A stretch of 53,694 nt of DNA from the NCBI GenBank assembly GCA_903839855.1, contig CAIMEB010000181.1, positions 1 through 53,694 on the forward strand, in the 5' to 3' direction. Under the pieces are notes generated by a model. It ran no database searches, was not told the origin of the DNA, and saw only the letters and a list, made by a program, of their open reading frames with translations. This document shows, one piece after another, positions 43,798 through 53,669 of the stretch (positions are counted from its first letter, which is position 1; each line of letters opens with the position of its first letter). Origin of the DNA: an uncultured Methylococcaceae bacterium. GTDB lineage: Bacteria; Pseudomonadota; Gammaproteobacteria; Methylococcales; Methylomonadaceae. The translations under genes were made by a program, and so were the position numbers.

Positions 43798-43985
43798 ATA
43801 CTCTTGATACAAACCAAGATCACGCCACATTTTAACCCATGATTATATTTTCTTAAGAGTCAACAAGAAATTGATTTTATTTGTAAAATAGCAGCTTTAT
43901 TGCTCGCTTTGTTGTTTTGTAATAATACTGTAATAATGCTTGGTTATTCTTGCCTCAGTTTTTTTATAACAACCGAGAGCAAATA

Positions 43986-45689
43986 ATGAAATTCTCTAAA
44001 TTGACTTTGGCTATTGCTGCCACACTGGGTGTAAGCGCATCATTTAACGCCGTTGCGCTAGATCTTTATGTAGACACTAAAACCAAGCAACTTTTTGCTG
44101 AACCCGGTCGTGGTCGTGTTCTTTTGGGTGCTTATGAGAAAGTAGTTGAGTCCTCATCGACTCCAGGTACCTCTCATTCAGCGACGCCAGCTCCAGCCGC
44201 AACATCTGCTGAAGTGGCTGCCATTAAGCAGGATCTTGAGTTAAAAACAAATGCAATTAAAGCCTTAGAGGAGCATGCGGAAGAAGAATCAAAGCCTTCT
44301 TCAGTGCATGTTAAGCTAGATGACGGTATTCATTTTGCAACTAAGGATGGTAACTTTACGGCAGGTATTAACGGTCGTTTGCAAATAGATTCACAATCTA
44401 ATATTAATCAACACTTACCCGGTTTATATGGCAATTATGTCAGTGCAACAGGTGCTCCAGCGACATTAAACGATGGTGCGACTTTACGTCGTGCACGTTT
44501 GGGTGTTGAAGGGACTTTCTTCAAAAATACCGATTACAAATTTGAATATGATTTTACACGCGGTAATGGTTTAAATGCGGGCGGTATTACTGATGCCTTC
44601 GTACGTTATAATTTCTCTAGTCCATTTTCAATTAAAGCAGGTTCTTTTAAAGAACCATTCAGTTTAGAAGAAGCGACTAGCAACAGATACCTTACGTTTA
44701 TTGAACGTAACATGGCGGTTAATACGTTCGTTGATAACCTAAATACCTATAAAGTAGGTTTGGGTCTAAATTACTCGGCTGATCGTTGGTTAGTAGGTTC
44801 TTCATTTCAAACTGAAGGTGTAGGTGGATACTCTAATGCTTATGGGTCGAATGCATTGAGTGTGACAGGTGTTAATAGCAATACAGGTAATGGATCAGTG
44901 AGTACTACAGGTAGCGCCTTAGGTACCAATGGTGGTGTTAACCGTAATGGTGGTGGTGGTGATACTAGTTGGGAAGTTAACACCCGTATAGCCGGTACAC
45001 CCTGGTTTGAAAGCAAAACTAAATTCTTGCATGCTGGGGCATCGGGTTCTTACATTAGCATCAATAATAACTACTATGGTACTGGAGCCTTTAATAACGG
45101 CGGCGTTATATTTGCAAACGGTTTGGGTGGTAACGTCGATCGTTCATTAATATTAAGCACGGGTAATTTAACAAGTGGTAACCAAGGTGCGGCTAACCAA
45201 AGACAAGCTAATAATCTGAAACGATTTGGTGGTGAGTCGGCTTTAGTTTATGGGCCATTCTCTGCTCAAGGGGAGTATATCGAAACTGACGTTTCTGGAC
45301 ATGGTTATAATCAAACGTCTTTAAGCGGTTACTACGGTTATGTGACTTACTTTTTAACCGGAGAGTCTCGTAATTATTCTTCTAAAACCGGATCTTGGGG
45401 TCGTATTAAACCAAACCAAAACTTTGACATGAAAGGTGGTAAAGGTGCTTGGGAATTAGCGGCTGGGTATGATTACCTGAATTTACATTCCGGTGCGATT
45501 AACGGCGGTAGAGCCTCAACAGGTAAGTTTGGTCTTAACTGGTATCCAAATTCACATGTACGTGTTATGGCTAACTATATACGCGCTTTAGATATCAATA
45601 CGTCTGGTATGGCAGCGGGAAGTCAAAGCTTAGCCTGGAACAGAGGTGCCTTGGATATGTTTGAAACTCGCGTTCAACTTGATTGGTAA
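43986..45689 (+). CDS. Outer-membrane porin, OprO/OprP-like
   Basis: A 567-residue porin. Signal peptide MKFSKLTLAIAATLGVSASF with cleavage near AVA-LD, a short coiled-coil part (EVAAIKQDLELKTNAIKALEEHAEEE), then a beta barrel with DGIHFATKDGNFTAGINGRLQ and AGSFKEPFSLEEATSNRYLTFIER, typical of the phosphate-selective porin family. It ends VQLDW with the terminal aromatic residue used for outer-membrane insertion. The upstream in-frame start (43950) lacks a signal. Substrate not predictable; followed by a strong terminator. Confidence 0.9.
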   Translation: MKFSKLTLAIAATLGVSASFNAVALDLYVDTKTKQLFAEPGRGRVLLGAYEKVVESSSTPGTSHSATPAPAATSAEVAAIKQDLELKTNAIKALEEHAEEESKPSSVHVKLDDGIHFATKDGNFTAGINGRLQIDSQSNINQHLPGLYGNYVSATGAPATLNDGATLRRARLGVEGTFFKNTDYKFEYDFTRGNGLNAGGITDAFVRYNFSSPFSIKAGSFKEPFSLEEATSNRYLTFIERNMAVNTFVDNLNTYKVGLGLNYSADRWLVGSSFQTEGVGGYSNAYGSNALSVTGVNSNTGNGSVSTTGSALGTNGGVNRNGGGGDTSWEVNTRIAGTPWFESKTKFLHAGASGSYISINNNYYGTGAFNNGGVIFANGLGGNVDRSLILSTGNLTSGNQGAANQRQANNLKRFGGESALVYGPFSAQGEYIETDVSGHGYNQTSLSGYYGYVTYFLTGESRNYSSKTGSWGRIKPNQNFDMKGGKGAWELAAGYDYLNLHSGAINGGRASTGKFGLNWYPNSHVRVMANYIRALDINTSGMAAGSQSLAWNRGALDMFETRVQLDW

Positions 45690-45771
45690 GCTATTTGATT
45701 GTTTTTTAGTCCTGAAGACCACGCTATTGAGTTAAGGTGGCTCGATAGTTTTGCAATCAAATGCAATGCTG

Positions 45772-45802
45772 AGCGGCACTTCTATAGTTGCCGCTTTTTT
45801 TT
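45772..45802 (+). terminator. Rho-independent terminator after the porin gene
   Basis: AGCGGCA (45772-45778) pairs with TGCCGCT (45789-45795), followed by an unbroken run of T to 45802. It ends the porin transcript about 80 bases after the stop. Confidence 0.9.
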
Positions 45803-45877
45803 GCCTAAAATGTCATGACAGTCATCATTAAAAAAGCCAGATGCTTAAACCGCTCTGTTAAGACCTTATCTGATCTG

Positions 45878-46543
45878 CTAATAAAAACTAAAGCGAGTAG
45901 AAATCGATTGACGCGGTATTTTAAATTCTGGCTTGAGCGTTAAACGCCATTCGATAGTAACATTATCTTTGGCACCTAATTTGATTGGTTTTGACGTTGA
46001 TTCTTCAGAGACCAGCATATTAGAATGCCATACTTTCATAATATAGTCGCCCACCGGCAAATCTTTAAAAACTGTTTTGTTATTAGCAACAGTTTTTTCA
46101 AAATACGGTGTCGCAGAAACATAAATAGTGCCTATCATCCAATCATGAATATTACAGCCCAACACCACAACCCCTGGATGATCTAGTAACACGGGTGGGG
46201 CATTAGTTCCCGAATAAAGGGGTAACTCAAAACGCTTAGCAGGTGAAAATGAATACACATGGTGACGAATATCATCATTATTGGGAAAATTAATCCAAGT
46301 ATTGACTTGAACAACCTTAATAAAAGGAAAAAACTCCTTGTCAATTTGATCAACTATTTCCTTCTTTACTTTAGGTTTAGGTAAACTATTTAGATTCAAA
46401 GGGGTTGCAGTGACTACTGCATTTTCAATCAGGTGTCCTTCATTATCTTCGACCGAAACTGTAACCTGAGCCGCCAACGTATTTTGACTGTGTAGGGCTA
46501 AAAGACCTAAAATATAAAAGCATGGAAGATTTTTTAAATTCAT
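45878..46543 (-). CDS. Periplasmic cupredoxin-domain protein ('methylamine utilization'-like)
   Basis: A 221-residue exported protein: signal peptide ending NTLAA, a carboxypeptidase-regulatory-like strand pair (TVSVEDNEGHLIENAVV), and a plastocyanin-like domain with likely copper ligands His in IRHHVYSF and Cys/His/Met in VVLGCNIHDWM. The tail is another beta sandwich (DLPVGDYIMKVWHSN). Such proteins are often labelled methylamine utilization protein. It is the last gene of a three-gene operon with a beta-barrel protein and a GGDEF-EAL sensor. Confidence 0.82.
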   Translation of the reverse strand: MNLKNLPCFYILGLLALHSQNTLAAQVTVSVEDNEGHLIENAVVTATPLNLNSLPKPKVKKEIVDQIDKEFFPFIKVVQVNTWINFPNNDDIRHHVYSFSPAKRFELPLYSGTNAPPVLLDHPGVVVLGCNIHDWMIGTIYVSATPYFEKTVANNKTVFKDLPVGDYIMKVWHSNMLVSEESTSKPIKLGAKDNVTIEWRLTLKPEFKIPRQSISTRFSFY

Positions 46544-46557
46544 AGTCTATCGCTTAA

Positions 46558-47436
46558 TCAAAAATCATACGAAGATGTCAATGTAGGCATACTACCAAAA
46601 TAGTTATTATTGCCCTTGCCATAAATCATTACATACTGATATTCAACACTCATCAACCAATGCGGCATGATTACTTTACTAACACTCGCACTTAAAATAT
46701 GCGTTATCCCCGTCAATCGATAAGCCTCAGCATTCGGTCCAAATGTTGAATCTTCTGTCACCGCAGTGGTCACGGCATCAATATTAGAATTAACATTCTC
46801 TTTCAAAGTCGTCGTAACAACATCCCCCTGTCGAAACTGATAACTAGACTTAATAAACAAACCGCTATTAAAAACGTACACCGAATTTAATTTGAAATGT
46901 TTATTAGTCAAATTATAGACCGCCCCCGATACGCCCTGATCTACAATGACATTGGAATCAGTGAACCGTTTTTCAAATTGTAAATCAGCCCAAACACTTA
47001 ATCTTTCAGTGATTCGTTTACCACTGCTCAATTGCACATGAAGCTTTGACCCGCTTCGTACCTGATTATTATAATCAAGATAAGACCCACGGAATGATAA
47101 CGACGTCCAAGGCGCATATAAACCCAACGCCCACTTTTTAGTGAGTGCCGCACTACCACCTAGAACGATATTATTCATGCCTTTAAATCGATCATAAACT
47201 TCACCATCAAATTCACTTTGAATACTGAATTTATAATGATCATTTAATTGAAAATACTTTCCACCCACCGCCGTAAGAGCAAAGATTGAATCATCAACGG
47301 TATCACCAGATACACCATTATTTAGATTATTATTGTACTTATATTTACCTTCCATTGAAGAATACCATTCCCCAGAAGCACTGGCAGATACACCTAAAAA
47401 TAAACTAATAATCTTAAATGTGGTCTTAATATTCAT
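46558..47436 (-). CDS. Predicted outer-membrane beta-barrel protein
   Basis: About 292 residues. It has a signal peptide (TFKIISLFLGVSASASG-EW) and alternating strand patterns throughout: Tyr/Phe-rich amphipathic strands such as YKFSIQSEFDGEVYDRF, HFKLNSVYVFNSGLFIKSSYQF and LMSVEYQYVMIYG. The C-terminal Phe (SSYDF) marks an outer-membrane barrel. The start overlaps the 3' end of the GGDEF-EAL gene. An in-frame GTG lies three codons upstream. Probably works with the neighbouring cupredoxin. Confidence 0.75.
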   Translation of the reverse strand: MNIKTTFKIISLFLGVSASASGEWYSSMEGKYKYNNNLNNGVSGDTVDDSIFALTAVGGKYFQLNDHYKFSIQSEFDGEVYDRFKGMNNIVLGGSAALTKKWALGLYAPWTSLSFRGSYLDYNNQVRSGSKLHVQLSSGKRITERLSVWADLQFEKRFTDSNVIVDQGVSGAVYNLTNKHFKLNSVYVFNSGLFIKSSYQFRQGDVVTTTLKENVNSNIDAVTTAVTEDSTFGPNAEAYRLTGITHILSASVSKVIMPHWLMSVEYQYVMIYGKGNNNYFGSMPTLTSSYDF

Positions 47437-49828
47437 TAACGTCACGCTTAATATTCAAGGACCATATTGACTCTTTAGCCCATTCCAGCAGCAGCTCGAG
47501 CGGTAATGGACGACAGATATAGTAGCCTTGTAAAAAATCACAACCTAACGATTTCAACAGCTCAGAGGTTGCGCTATTTTCTACGCCTTCAGCCACTACT
47601 TTTAAATTCATATTATGGGCTAACTCCAGGGTTGAAGACACAATCAAATAATCAAAATGATTATTTTGCATATTAAAAACGAAAGACTGATCAATTTTTA
47701 ATTCTGATAAGGGTAACCGTTTTAAATAAGCTAATGATGAATAACCCGTACCAAAATCATCAACAGACAATTGGACACCTATTTTATAAATTTCATTCAA
47801 TACAATCAACGCCTCATCAAGATTAGTCATAATGGCACTTTCTGTCACCTCTAAGATAATCAATTGAGCAGGCACTTGATAACGGCTTAATAAATCAGCA
47901 ATGATGGTTGAGAAGTCTGGAATTAGCAAATCATGCGATGAAATATTAATCGACAAAACTAACTCAATACCCACGTCTATCAACTGCTTTTGCTGCACTA
48001 AAACGCGATCTATCGCCCACAGGGTAATATTTTCTATAAAATCATTTTCTTCCGCAAAAGGAATAAATTCGGAAGGAGGTACTAACCCCTTAATAGGATG
48101 AATCCAGCGAATCAAGGCCTCAGCATGACTGATGATACCGGTGGCTATTTCTAACTTGGGCTGATAATACATAACAAATTCATTCTCAATCACGGCTCGA
48201 CGTATTTCGACCATGAGTGACAAATGATCTTGATCCAAAAACTCAAACGTAGGGTCAAATACCAGGCAACTTTTATGATTATTCTTGGCCTGATACATCG
48301 CTAAACTTGCTTTCTGAACTAAGGAGTTCATGTCAAGAGCATGATCTGGATAGCAACTCATGCCAATACTGACCGTGATCAACACACTCTTATTGTCTAA
48401 TTCAATAGGACTATCGATCACTTTAAGCAATTGCACAGCAGTCTCTTTTGCCTGCTTAAGGTCAGTTTCTAACAACACTGCGAATTCATCTTCCCCCATC
48501 CTTGCCAAGGTATCAATATCTTGGTTTATGACTGTTTTCAGTCTTGTCGCTAATTCAAACAGTAACGTATTACCTAAATCATGCCCCATGATTTCGTTAA
48601 TTTTTTTAAATCGATTAACATTAATTATCATCACGACAAGCGATTTATCGAGTCGATAGGCTATTTTTATGGATTGACTGAGTCGATCGTTGAAAAAAAT
48701 TCGATTAGGTAAGCCCGTTAATGCGTCAAAATTGGCCATCATCATTATTTTGGCTTCTCTATCCTTAATATTATTAGCCATTTCCTGAAATGCAAATGCA
48801 AGTCCACCCATTTCATCAACTCGATTTAAGCTGATTTTAGTTGAATAATCACCCTGTCTGAGACGTTGAGCAATATCAGACAAGGTATGAATCGGTAAGG
48901 TAATATTTTTAGCAATCCGCTTGCTGATTAACAAAGCAATTATGAAAGCTAATAAGCCTAGACCAAAAACTAACTGCTGTAGAAAATACAAGGGCTTAAG
49001 TGCTTTATTTAATGACTGTTGTATTACAACTAACGCGGTTAACTCTTTATCGATATTAATAATTTTAAGATGTGCTAAATAAGTTTCGTTATTTAACTCC
49101 AACTCCACACTCTTTTTGAATTGATCCAGATTAACGTTAGATAAGCTATCTACTAAAAACCGATGCTCTTCCATTGGAAAACTAGAGGCTAAAAGTTTTA
49201 ATTTACCCTTTGAATGGGCTGATTGTTCACGTAAAAAAAACGACAAATCAAGATCAATCAGCTTTTGAATATTACGTATTGATTCATGATTAATAATAAA
49301 GGCGGAAGCAAGCCAGGCAATAGGCATGGGTCCCAATACAGGTACGATTACAATATCGTAAAGCTGATTATTAATAAGCACAATGCTTGTAGCAATGCCT
49401 TGCTGTTCAGCTAAATGCAGTAAATCAGGAAATAACAAACTTTGATTTTCATCGCCACTATAACTAGAAGAGGCTATTATTTTTTGCTGATTATCAGCAA
49501 GAAACATTAAATCTGCTTTTAATCGACCACTATAATTGTCTAAAGTTGAAACAATCGTTTTTTGATCTTCAGTCGCTATTGCCTGACGAAAAGCAAAATC
49601 AGCCACTAAAATTTTAGCATGTTGAGCTAAGGTTTTGCTGTGCTCATCTGAAATATAATCAAATAGTTGTGCGCTTAGATTTAGACTCTTTTCAATTTCA
49701 ACCTTAGCGTTATTCGATAGGATGATGTTCAATATCAACATCAACAGGAGTTGAATGACGAATAAAAGAACACCAAAAGAAAAAATAATATGTGTTTGTA
49801 TGCTACGAAACTGAAAAAATTTTCTCAT
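47426..49828 (-). CDS. Membrane GGDEF-EAL c-di-GMP protein
   Basis: About 800 residues. A first membrane helix (IIFSFGVLLFVIQLLLMLIL), a periplasmic sensor region of about 240 residues, a second helix (LVFGLGLLAFIIALLI), a HAMP domain, a GGDEF domain whose active-site loop is MGEDEF (first Gly of GGDEF shifted to Glu: GEDEF), and an EAL domain with intact EALIRW and DDFGTGYSSL. Likely a phosphodiesterase with a weak or inactive cyclase. Start ATG 49828 is preferred over an upstream GTG. First gene of the operon with the barrel and cupredoxin. Confidence 0.9.
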   Translation of the reverse strand: MRKFFQFRSIQTHIIFSFGVLLFVIQLLLMLILNIILSNNAKVEIEKSLNLSAQLFDYISDEHSKTLAQHAKILVADFAFRQAIATEDQKTIVSTLDNYSGRLKADLMFLADNQQKIIASSSYSGDENQSLLFPDLLHLAEQQGIATSIVLINNQLYDIVIVPVLGPMPIAWLASAFIINHESIRNIQKLIDLDLSFFLREQSAHSKGKLKLLASSFPMEEHRFLVDSLSNVNLDQFKKSVELELNNETYLAHLKIINIDKELTALVVIQQSLNKALKPLYFLQQLVFGLGLLAFIIALLISKRIAKNITLPIHTLSDIAQRLRQGDYSTKISLNRVDEMGGLAFAFQEMANNIKDREAKIMMMANFDALTGLPNRIFFNDRLSQSIKIAYRLDKSLVVMIINVNRFKKINEIMGHDLGNTLLFELATRLKTVINQDIDTLARMGEDEFAVLLETDLKQAKETAVQLLKVIDSPIELDNKSVLITVSIGMSCYPDHALDMNSLVQKASLAMYQAKNNHKSCLVFDPTFEFLDQDHLSLMVEIRRAVIENEFVMYYQPKLEIATGIISHAEALIRWIHPIKGLVPPSEFIPFAEENDFIENITLWAIDRVLVQQKQLIDVGIELVLSINISSHDLLIPDFSTIIADLLSRYQVPAQLIILEVTESAIMTNLDEALIVLNEIYKIGVQLSVDDFGTGYSSLAYLKRLPLSELKIDQSFVFNMQNNHFDYLIVSSTLELAHNMNLKVVAEGVENSATSELLKSLGCDFLQGYYICRPLPLELLLEWAKESIWSLNIKRDVNEY

Positions 49829-49860
49829 TATCAATACCACTTAAGCTAGTTTCCAATTAT

Positions 49861-50061
49861 CTAGGATCGATATGGCGAATTCAAGTCATAAGTGCAACAC
49901 TCGGAAAAGAATATCAGCAGCAGGACGCTCGTCAATATCAACGCGGTCTGGCATGATGCCGCGATAGTCCTTCTTGCCATAACGCTGAGTGAAAATTTTT
50001 GTTTCCGCATGGTTTGAATGTGGTATCTTTCTTCTTGGGTTAGATGGGTGTAGGTACTCAT
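49861..50061 (-). pseudogene. IS30-family transposase remnant
   Basis: The frame begins MSTYTHLTQEERYHIQTMRKQ, the typical IS30 transposase N-terminus, then breaks. A different minus-strand frame downstream reads KIFTQRYGKKDYRG and MPDRVDIDERPAAD, matching a later part of IS30 transposases (RGxIPDRVxIDERP). The middle and the end, including the DDE catalytic part, are gone. Inactive. Confidence 0.8.
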
Positions 50062-50154
50062 TTTTGTGCCTCGTTAGCTTTTGTTTTTGTCGATGGAAAC
50101 TATACCATTTAACTCACTTTCGAAGTGTTGCACTTATGACTTGAATTCGCCATA
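49871..50154. mobile_element. IS30-derived miniature element (284 bp) with 31-bp terminal inverted repeats
   Basis: The left end TATGGCGAATTCAAGTCATA (49871-49890, continuing to 49901) is a perfect inverted copy of 50124-50154. Between the ends lie only fragments of an IS30 transposase. It is a non-autonomous element that an intact IS30 relative elsewhere in the genome could mobilise. It sits between the GGDEF-EAL gene and ndh. Confidence 0.85.
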
Positions 50155-50321
50155 TTGGGCTCATCAGAATACCGCAATCGCGGCATAATGTTACTTTAAA
50201 ATCCCCACACTTTTAATCACACCCGTTTTATACTCTACTAGTTTAAGAAGTTGTAAAATCGGTGACTAAAATATTCATTTAAGGTAATGTTATAGTCTGT
50301 GAAAATAGAAGGGGAAGAGTG

Positions 50322-51629
50322 ATGACTAATGAACACATTGAAAAGCATAAAATTGTAATTGTAGGTGGTGGTGCAGCCGGGCTTGAATTAGCTACTAGCC
50401 TGGGGCGTCAATTAGGTAAACCTGGGTTAGCGGAAGTCACTTTGATTGATGTTGCGTCAACGCATATCTGGAAGCCGTTATTACATGAAGTTGCGGCGGG
50501 AACCCTCGATGAATCTGAACAGGTTGAATATTTACCCCAAGGTCATCGCAATAACTTCTATTTTAGGTTGGGACGAATGGAAGGCCTAGACAGGCAGAAA
50601 AAGCAGATTGTGGTTAGTCCAACGCTCAGTGATAGTGGTGAAGAGTTGATACCGGGGCGTACCTTTAGCTACGATACCCTGGTGATGTCGGTGGGCAGTG
50701 TGAGTAATACGTTTAACATTAAAGGGGTTGCGGAGCATTGTTTATTTCTGGATACCACCTCCCAAGCATTCAAATTTCAGAAGCAACTGTTTGAGTCTTA
50801 TTTAAAAAGCTATATTGGTAAAGACAGTGTCAATATTAAGCCTTTATCGATTGCTATTGTTGGTGCCGGGGCTACTGGTGTTGAGTTAGCCGCGCAATTG
50901 CACGAAGTGACTAATGTGTTGGCAATTTATGGTTTAAATGAGAAGAGTACCGTCAAACTGACCATTATTGAAGCTGCAACACAATTATTACCCGCCCTAC
51001 CCATTAAGTTAGCAACGGCTACGCAGCAACAATTGGTGAGTTTGGGGGTTGTGCTTAAAATGGGTAGGCGTGTTGTTGAGATTACAAAGGAAGGTATTAC
51101 TACTCACGATGGTGAGTTTATTAAGGCTGATCTTAAGGTCTGGGCCGCTGGAATTAAAGCGCCTGATTGGGTGAAAGGTTTAGATGGGCTGGAAACGAAT
51201 CATATCAATCAGTTGGTGGTTGATAAAACCTTGAAAACCAGTGACGATGCTATTTTTGCTATGGGAGATTGTGCGGCTTGTGTATGGCAAGGACATACCG
51301 GTAATGTGCCTCCACGCGCGCAGGCGGCTCATCAACAGGCATCCACTTTATCTAAATCAATCATTAATCAGCTCAAGGGGCGGGAGTTGGTTGAGTTTGT
51401 CTATTATGATTATGGATCTTTGGTTTCTTTGGGAAAATACACCACAGTCGGTAATTTGATGGGTAACTTAATGGGCACCGTCAGCGTCGGTGGCTTTATC
51501 GCTAAAGTAGTTTATTTATCGCTTTATAAAATGCATCAGGTAGCTATCCATGGTTATTTTAGAACCGCTATGTTAACGCTGTCCAATGCTTTTAGACGTA
51601 GCGTTTATAGAAAAATAAAAATGCACTAA
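50322..51629 (+). CDS. ndh: Type II NADH:quinone oxidoreductase (NDH-2)
   Basis: A 435-residue flavoprotein that passes electrons from NADH to quinone without pumping protons. FAD motif IVIVGGGAAGLELATSLG at the N-terminus, NAD motif IAIVGAGATGVELAAQL near residue 182, the second FAD-contact motif FAMGDCAAC, and the quinone-side PPRAQAAHQQ. A C-terminal amphipathic part (FRRSVYRKIKMH) suits peripheral membrane binding. ATG 50322 fits ggggaaga better than GTG 50319. Confidence 0.95.
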   Translation: MTNEHIEKHKIVIVGGGAAGLELATSLGRQLGKPGLAEVTLIDVASTHIWKPLLHEVAAGTLDESEQVEYLPQGHRNNFYFRLGRMEGLDRQKKQIVVSPTLSDSGEELIPGRTFSYDTLVMSVGSVSNTFNIKGVAEHCLFLDTTSQAFKFQKQLFESYLKSYIGKDSVNIKPLSIAIVGAGATGVELAAQLHEVTNVLAIYGLNEKSTVKLTIIEAATQLLPALPIKLATATQQQLVSLGVVLKMGRRVVEITKEGITTHDGEFIKADLKVWAAGIKAPDWVKGLDGLETNHINQLVVDKTLKTSDDAIFAMGDCAACVWQGHTGNVPPRAQAAHQQASTLSKSIINQLKGRELVEFVYYDYGSLVSLGKYTTVGNLMGNLMGTVSVGGFIAKVVYLSLYKMHQVAIHGYFRTAMLTLSNAFRRSVYRKIKMH

Positions 51630-51657
51630 AATTTTTAACTTAAAAAAGATTAGGATT

Positions 51658-52188
51658 ATGTTTGAAGTAGAATATGAGTTTGGTGAAGAAGATTTGATTC
51701 ATTTCAATGAGATACAGTTCATGAGAAATGAGGAGATACAACATAATATTAAGAAGAATCGTTGGATAGTACCTGGAGTAATGGGACTTATTGGGGCTTT
51801 TTATTATTTCTACTATGGTGATATGAAGTCGTCGGGCTACATTGTTGCTATGGCCGTTCTTTGGGCTATTTTATCACCCAAAATAATGATGCTAGATTTG
51901 CGTCGGCAGATTCTTAAGAGTTATACAGCCAAAGAAAAGATCAATATGTTCGGGCTTTACACGCTAACCATAGATCCCGCTAATCCTAATTATTTACTGG
52001 AGAAATCACCCAGTGGTAAAAATAAAATGGCGTGGTCGGAGTTGGTTCGGGTGGAGTATGGTAAACGTTATGTTTATATCTATATTACCTTGAGTACGGC
52101 CTTAGTGATTCCTGTTGACAAGGTAAAGAAAGGCAATCTTGAACAGTTTGCTGAGCAGACAGAAAAGATGATTGAGCGGTTTGCTTAA
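51658..52188 (+). CDS. YcxB-like membrane protein
   Basis: A 176-residue protein with two membrane helices (about residues 38-52 and 60-78: VPGVMGLIGAFYYFYYG, YIVAMAVLWAILSP) and a C-terminal soluble domain (WSELVRVEYGKRYVYIYITL, then ALVIPVDKV) typical of the YcxB family. Function unknown. It lies 28 bases after ndh with an aaagatta leader and may be cotranscribed. Confidence 0.8.
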   Translation: MFEVEYEFGEEDLIHFNEIQFMRNEEIQHNIKKNRWIVPGVMGLIGAFYYFYYGDMKSSGYIVAMAVLWAILSPKIMMLDLRRQILKSYTAKEKINMFGLYTLTIDPANPNYLLEKSPSGKNKMAWSELVRVEYGKRYVYIYITLSTALVIPVDKVKKGNLEQFAEQTEKMIERFA

Positions 52189-52241
52189 CAGTGCTTGTTT
52201 TCTTTTATAGACATCACTGAAAGCGTTCCGGGTATCCTGTC

Positions 52242-53582
52242 ATGGAATTTTATAGTGCCATTCCACCGCTATTAGTACAATTTATTATGACGGTGGCATT
52301 TTCATTCGTGGTGGGGCTTGAATTTCGTACGTATCATCAGGCCAATAAGTATAAACTGAATTTTGGCAGTACCCGTACCTTTGTACTGATTGGTGTTTTT
52401 GGCTTTATTCTCTATAGCCTGGACGCCAGTAAGCAATTATTTGCAGTAGGATTGTTTTTACTCGGTAGTTTTTTATTAATGTTTTACTGGAGGTTGTCAG
52501 CTAATGGACAGCTTTCAATGTTTAGTACGCTATTGGCTCTATTAATATATTTAATGGGGCCAATCGCTAGTGTATTTCCTAGCTGGTTTCTAGTTTTATT
52601 TGCGGTGGTTTTGATCTTGATTTTAAGTGAAAAAACGCTGATTCATCATTTTTCTGATCAACTGGCTAACGAAGAAATTGTAACCTTAGCAAAGTTTTTA
52701 ATTATTTCAGGCGTTATTCTGCCTTTGTTACCTGATCAACCGATTGCTGCTTTGCTGCCGGTGACTTATTACCGAGTTTGGTTTGCAGTGTTAATCGTCT
52801 CGGGCTTTTCTTATCTGAGTTATCTGGTTAATACCTATTTCTTTAAAAATCGTAGTTTGATGATTACTGGATTTTTGGGTGGACTATATTCAAGTACTGC
52901 TGCAACGGTGGTTATTTCGCGCCAGGCTAATGGTCTTAATAGTGCTTCAGGGCGTAATGTATCTCCTGCGCTTATTATGGCGACCACGATGATGTATATT
53001 CGGTTGTTAGCGATCATTTTTGTGTTTGATCGAAGTTTAGCGATGCAGTTATTAACACCTTTTTCAGTGATTATCGTTTTATCACTGATAACGATTACTG
53101 GTCTGTTAACGCTTAAAAAACAAGCGTCACATGTACAGGAAGCCAGTGAAGTCAAACATCCTTTAGAATTAACAACCGCTATTTTATTTGCCGCGCTTTT
53201 TATGGTATTCGCGTTTTTAACAAACTATGTAACCAGTCAGTACGGTAGTCATGGTCTTAAATTCTTAGCCATGATCGTGGGTTTTACAGATATAGATCCC
53301 TTTATATTATCATTATTAAGCGGAAAGTTTGCGGTAACTGATTCAGCAATCGTCTCTGCTATTATGTTGGCTAGTGGTAGTAATAATTTATTAAAAGCGG
53401 CTTATGCAGTTGTCCTGGCTAGAAACCGCTCCGTTTTGTTTGCAGTTGTCTGGTTAGGTATTTTATTTGTGACGTCGTTTTTATATGTTTATCCATTTTG
53501 TTCGAAAAATCTCGTTTCTTTAGGGCGGGGATGTAATGATGCTCTTGCTCACTACTTGACGATTTTAAATTTATCTGTATAA
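52242..53582 (+). CDS. MgtC/DUF4010 family membrane protein
   Basis: A 446-residue membrane protein with about twelve hydrophobic segments. The N-terminal MgtC-like part has FSFVVGLEFRTYHQ and GSTRTFVLIGVFGFI; the C-terminal DUF4010 part has GFLGGLYSSTAATVVISRQA and a second GFTDIDPFILSLLSG. The real MgtC domain helps survival at low magnesium; DUF4010 fusions may be ion-related transporters. Cargo unknown. Confidence 0.85.
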   Translation: MEFYSAIPPLLVQFIMTVAFSFVVGLEFRTYHQANKYKLNFGSTRTFVLIGVFGFILYSLDASKQLFAVGLFLLGSFLLMFYWRLSANGQLSMFSTLLALLIYLMGPIASVFPSWFLVLFAVVLILILSEKTLIHHFSDQLANEEIVTLAKFLIISGVILPLLPDQPIAALLPVTYYRVWFAVLIVSGFSYLSYLVNTYFFKNRSLMITGFLGGLYSSTAATVVISRQANGLNSASGRNVSPALIMATTMMYIRLLAIIFVFDRSLAMQLLTPFSVIIVLSLITITGLLTLKKQASHVQEASEVKHPLELTTAILFAALFMVFAFLTNYVTSQYGSHGLKFLAMIVGFTDIDPFILSLLSGKFAVTDSAIVSAIMLASGSNNLLKAAYAVVLARNRSVLFAVVWLGILFVTSFLYVYPFCSKNLVSLGRGCNDALAHYLTILNLSV

Positions 53583-53641
53583 TGCAGAGTTCTTTCGGGG
53601 CAGGCTCCGAAGGGGTAGAAGAAAAATGATTTAAAAGTCTG

Positions 53642-53669
53642 TTGACATTTTAATTAGATAGGTTAAAAT
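53642..53669 (+). promoter_or_regulatory. Strong sigma-70 promoter at the window edge
   Basis: TTGACA (53642-53647), 16-base spacer, TAAAAT (53664-53669). A perfect -35 with a good -10 and a G/C-rich start region (ggtcggc...), as often seen before stable RNA or highly expressed genes. A short hairpin (TTCGGGG 53594-53600 with CTCCGAA 53605-53611, one mismatch) lies just upstream and may end the DUF4010 transcript. The gene served lies beyond the window. Confidence 0.65.
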
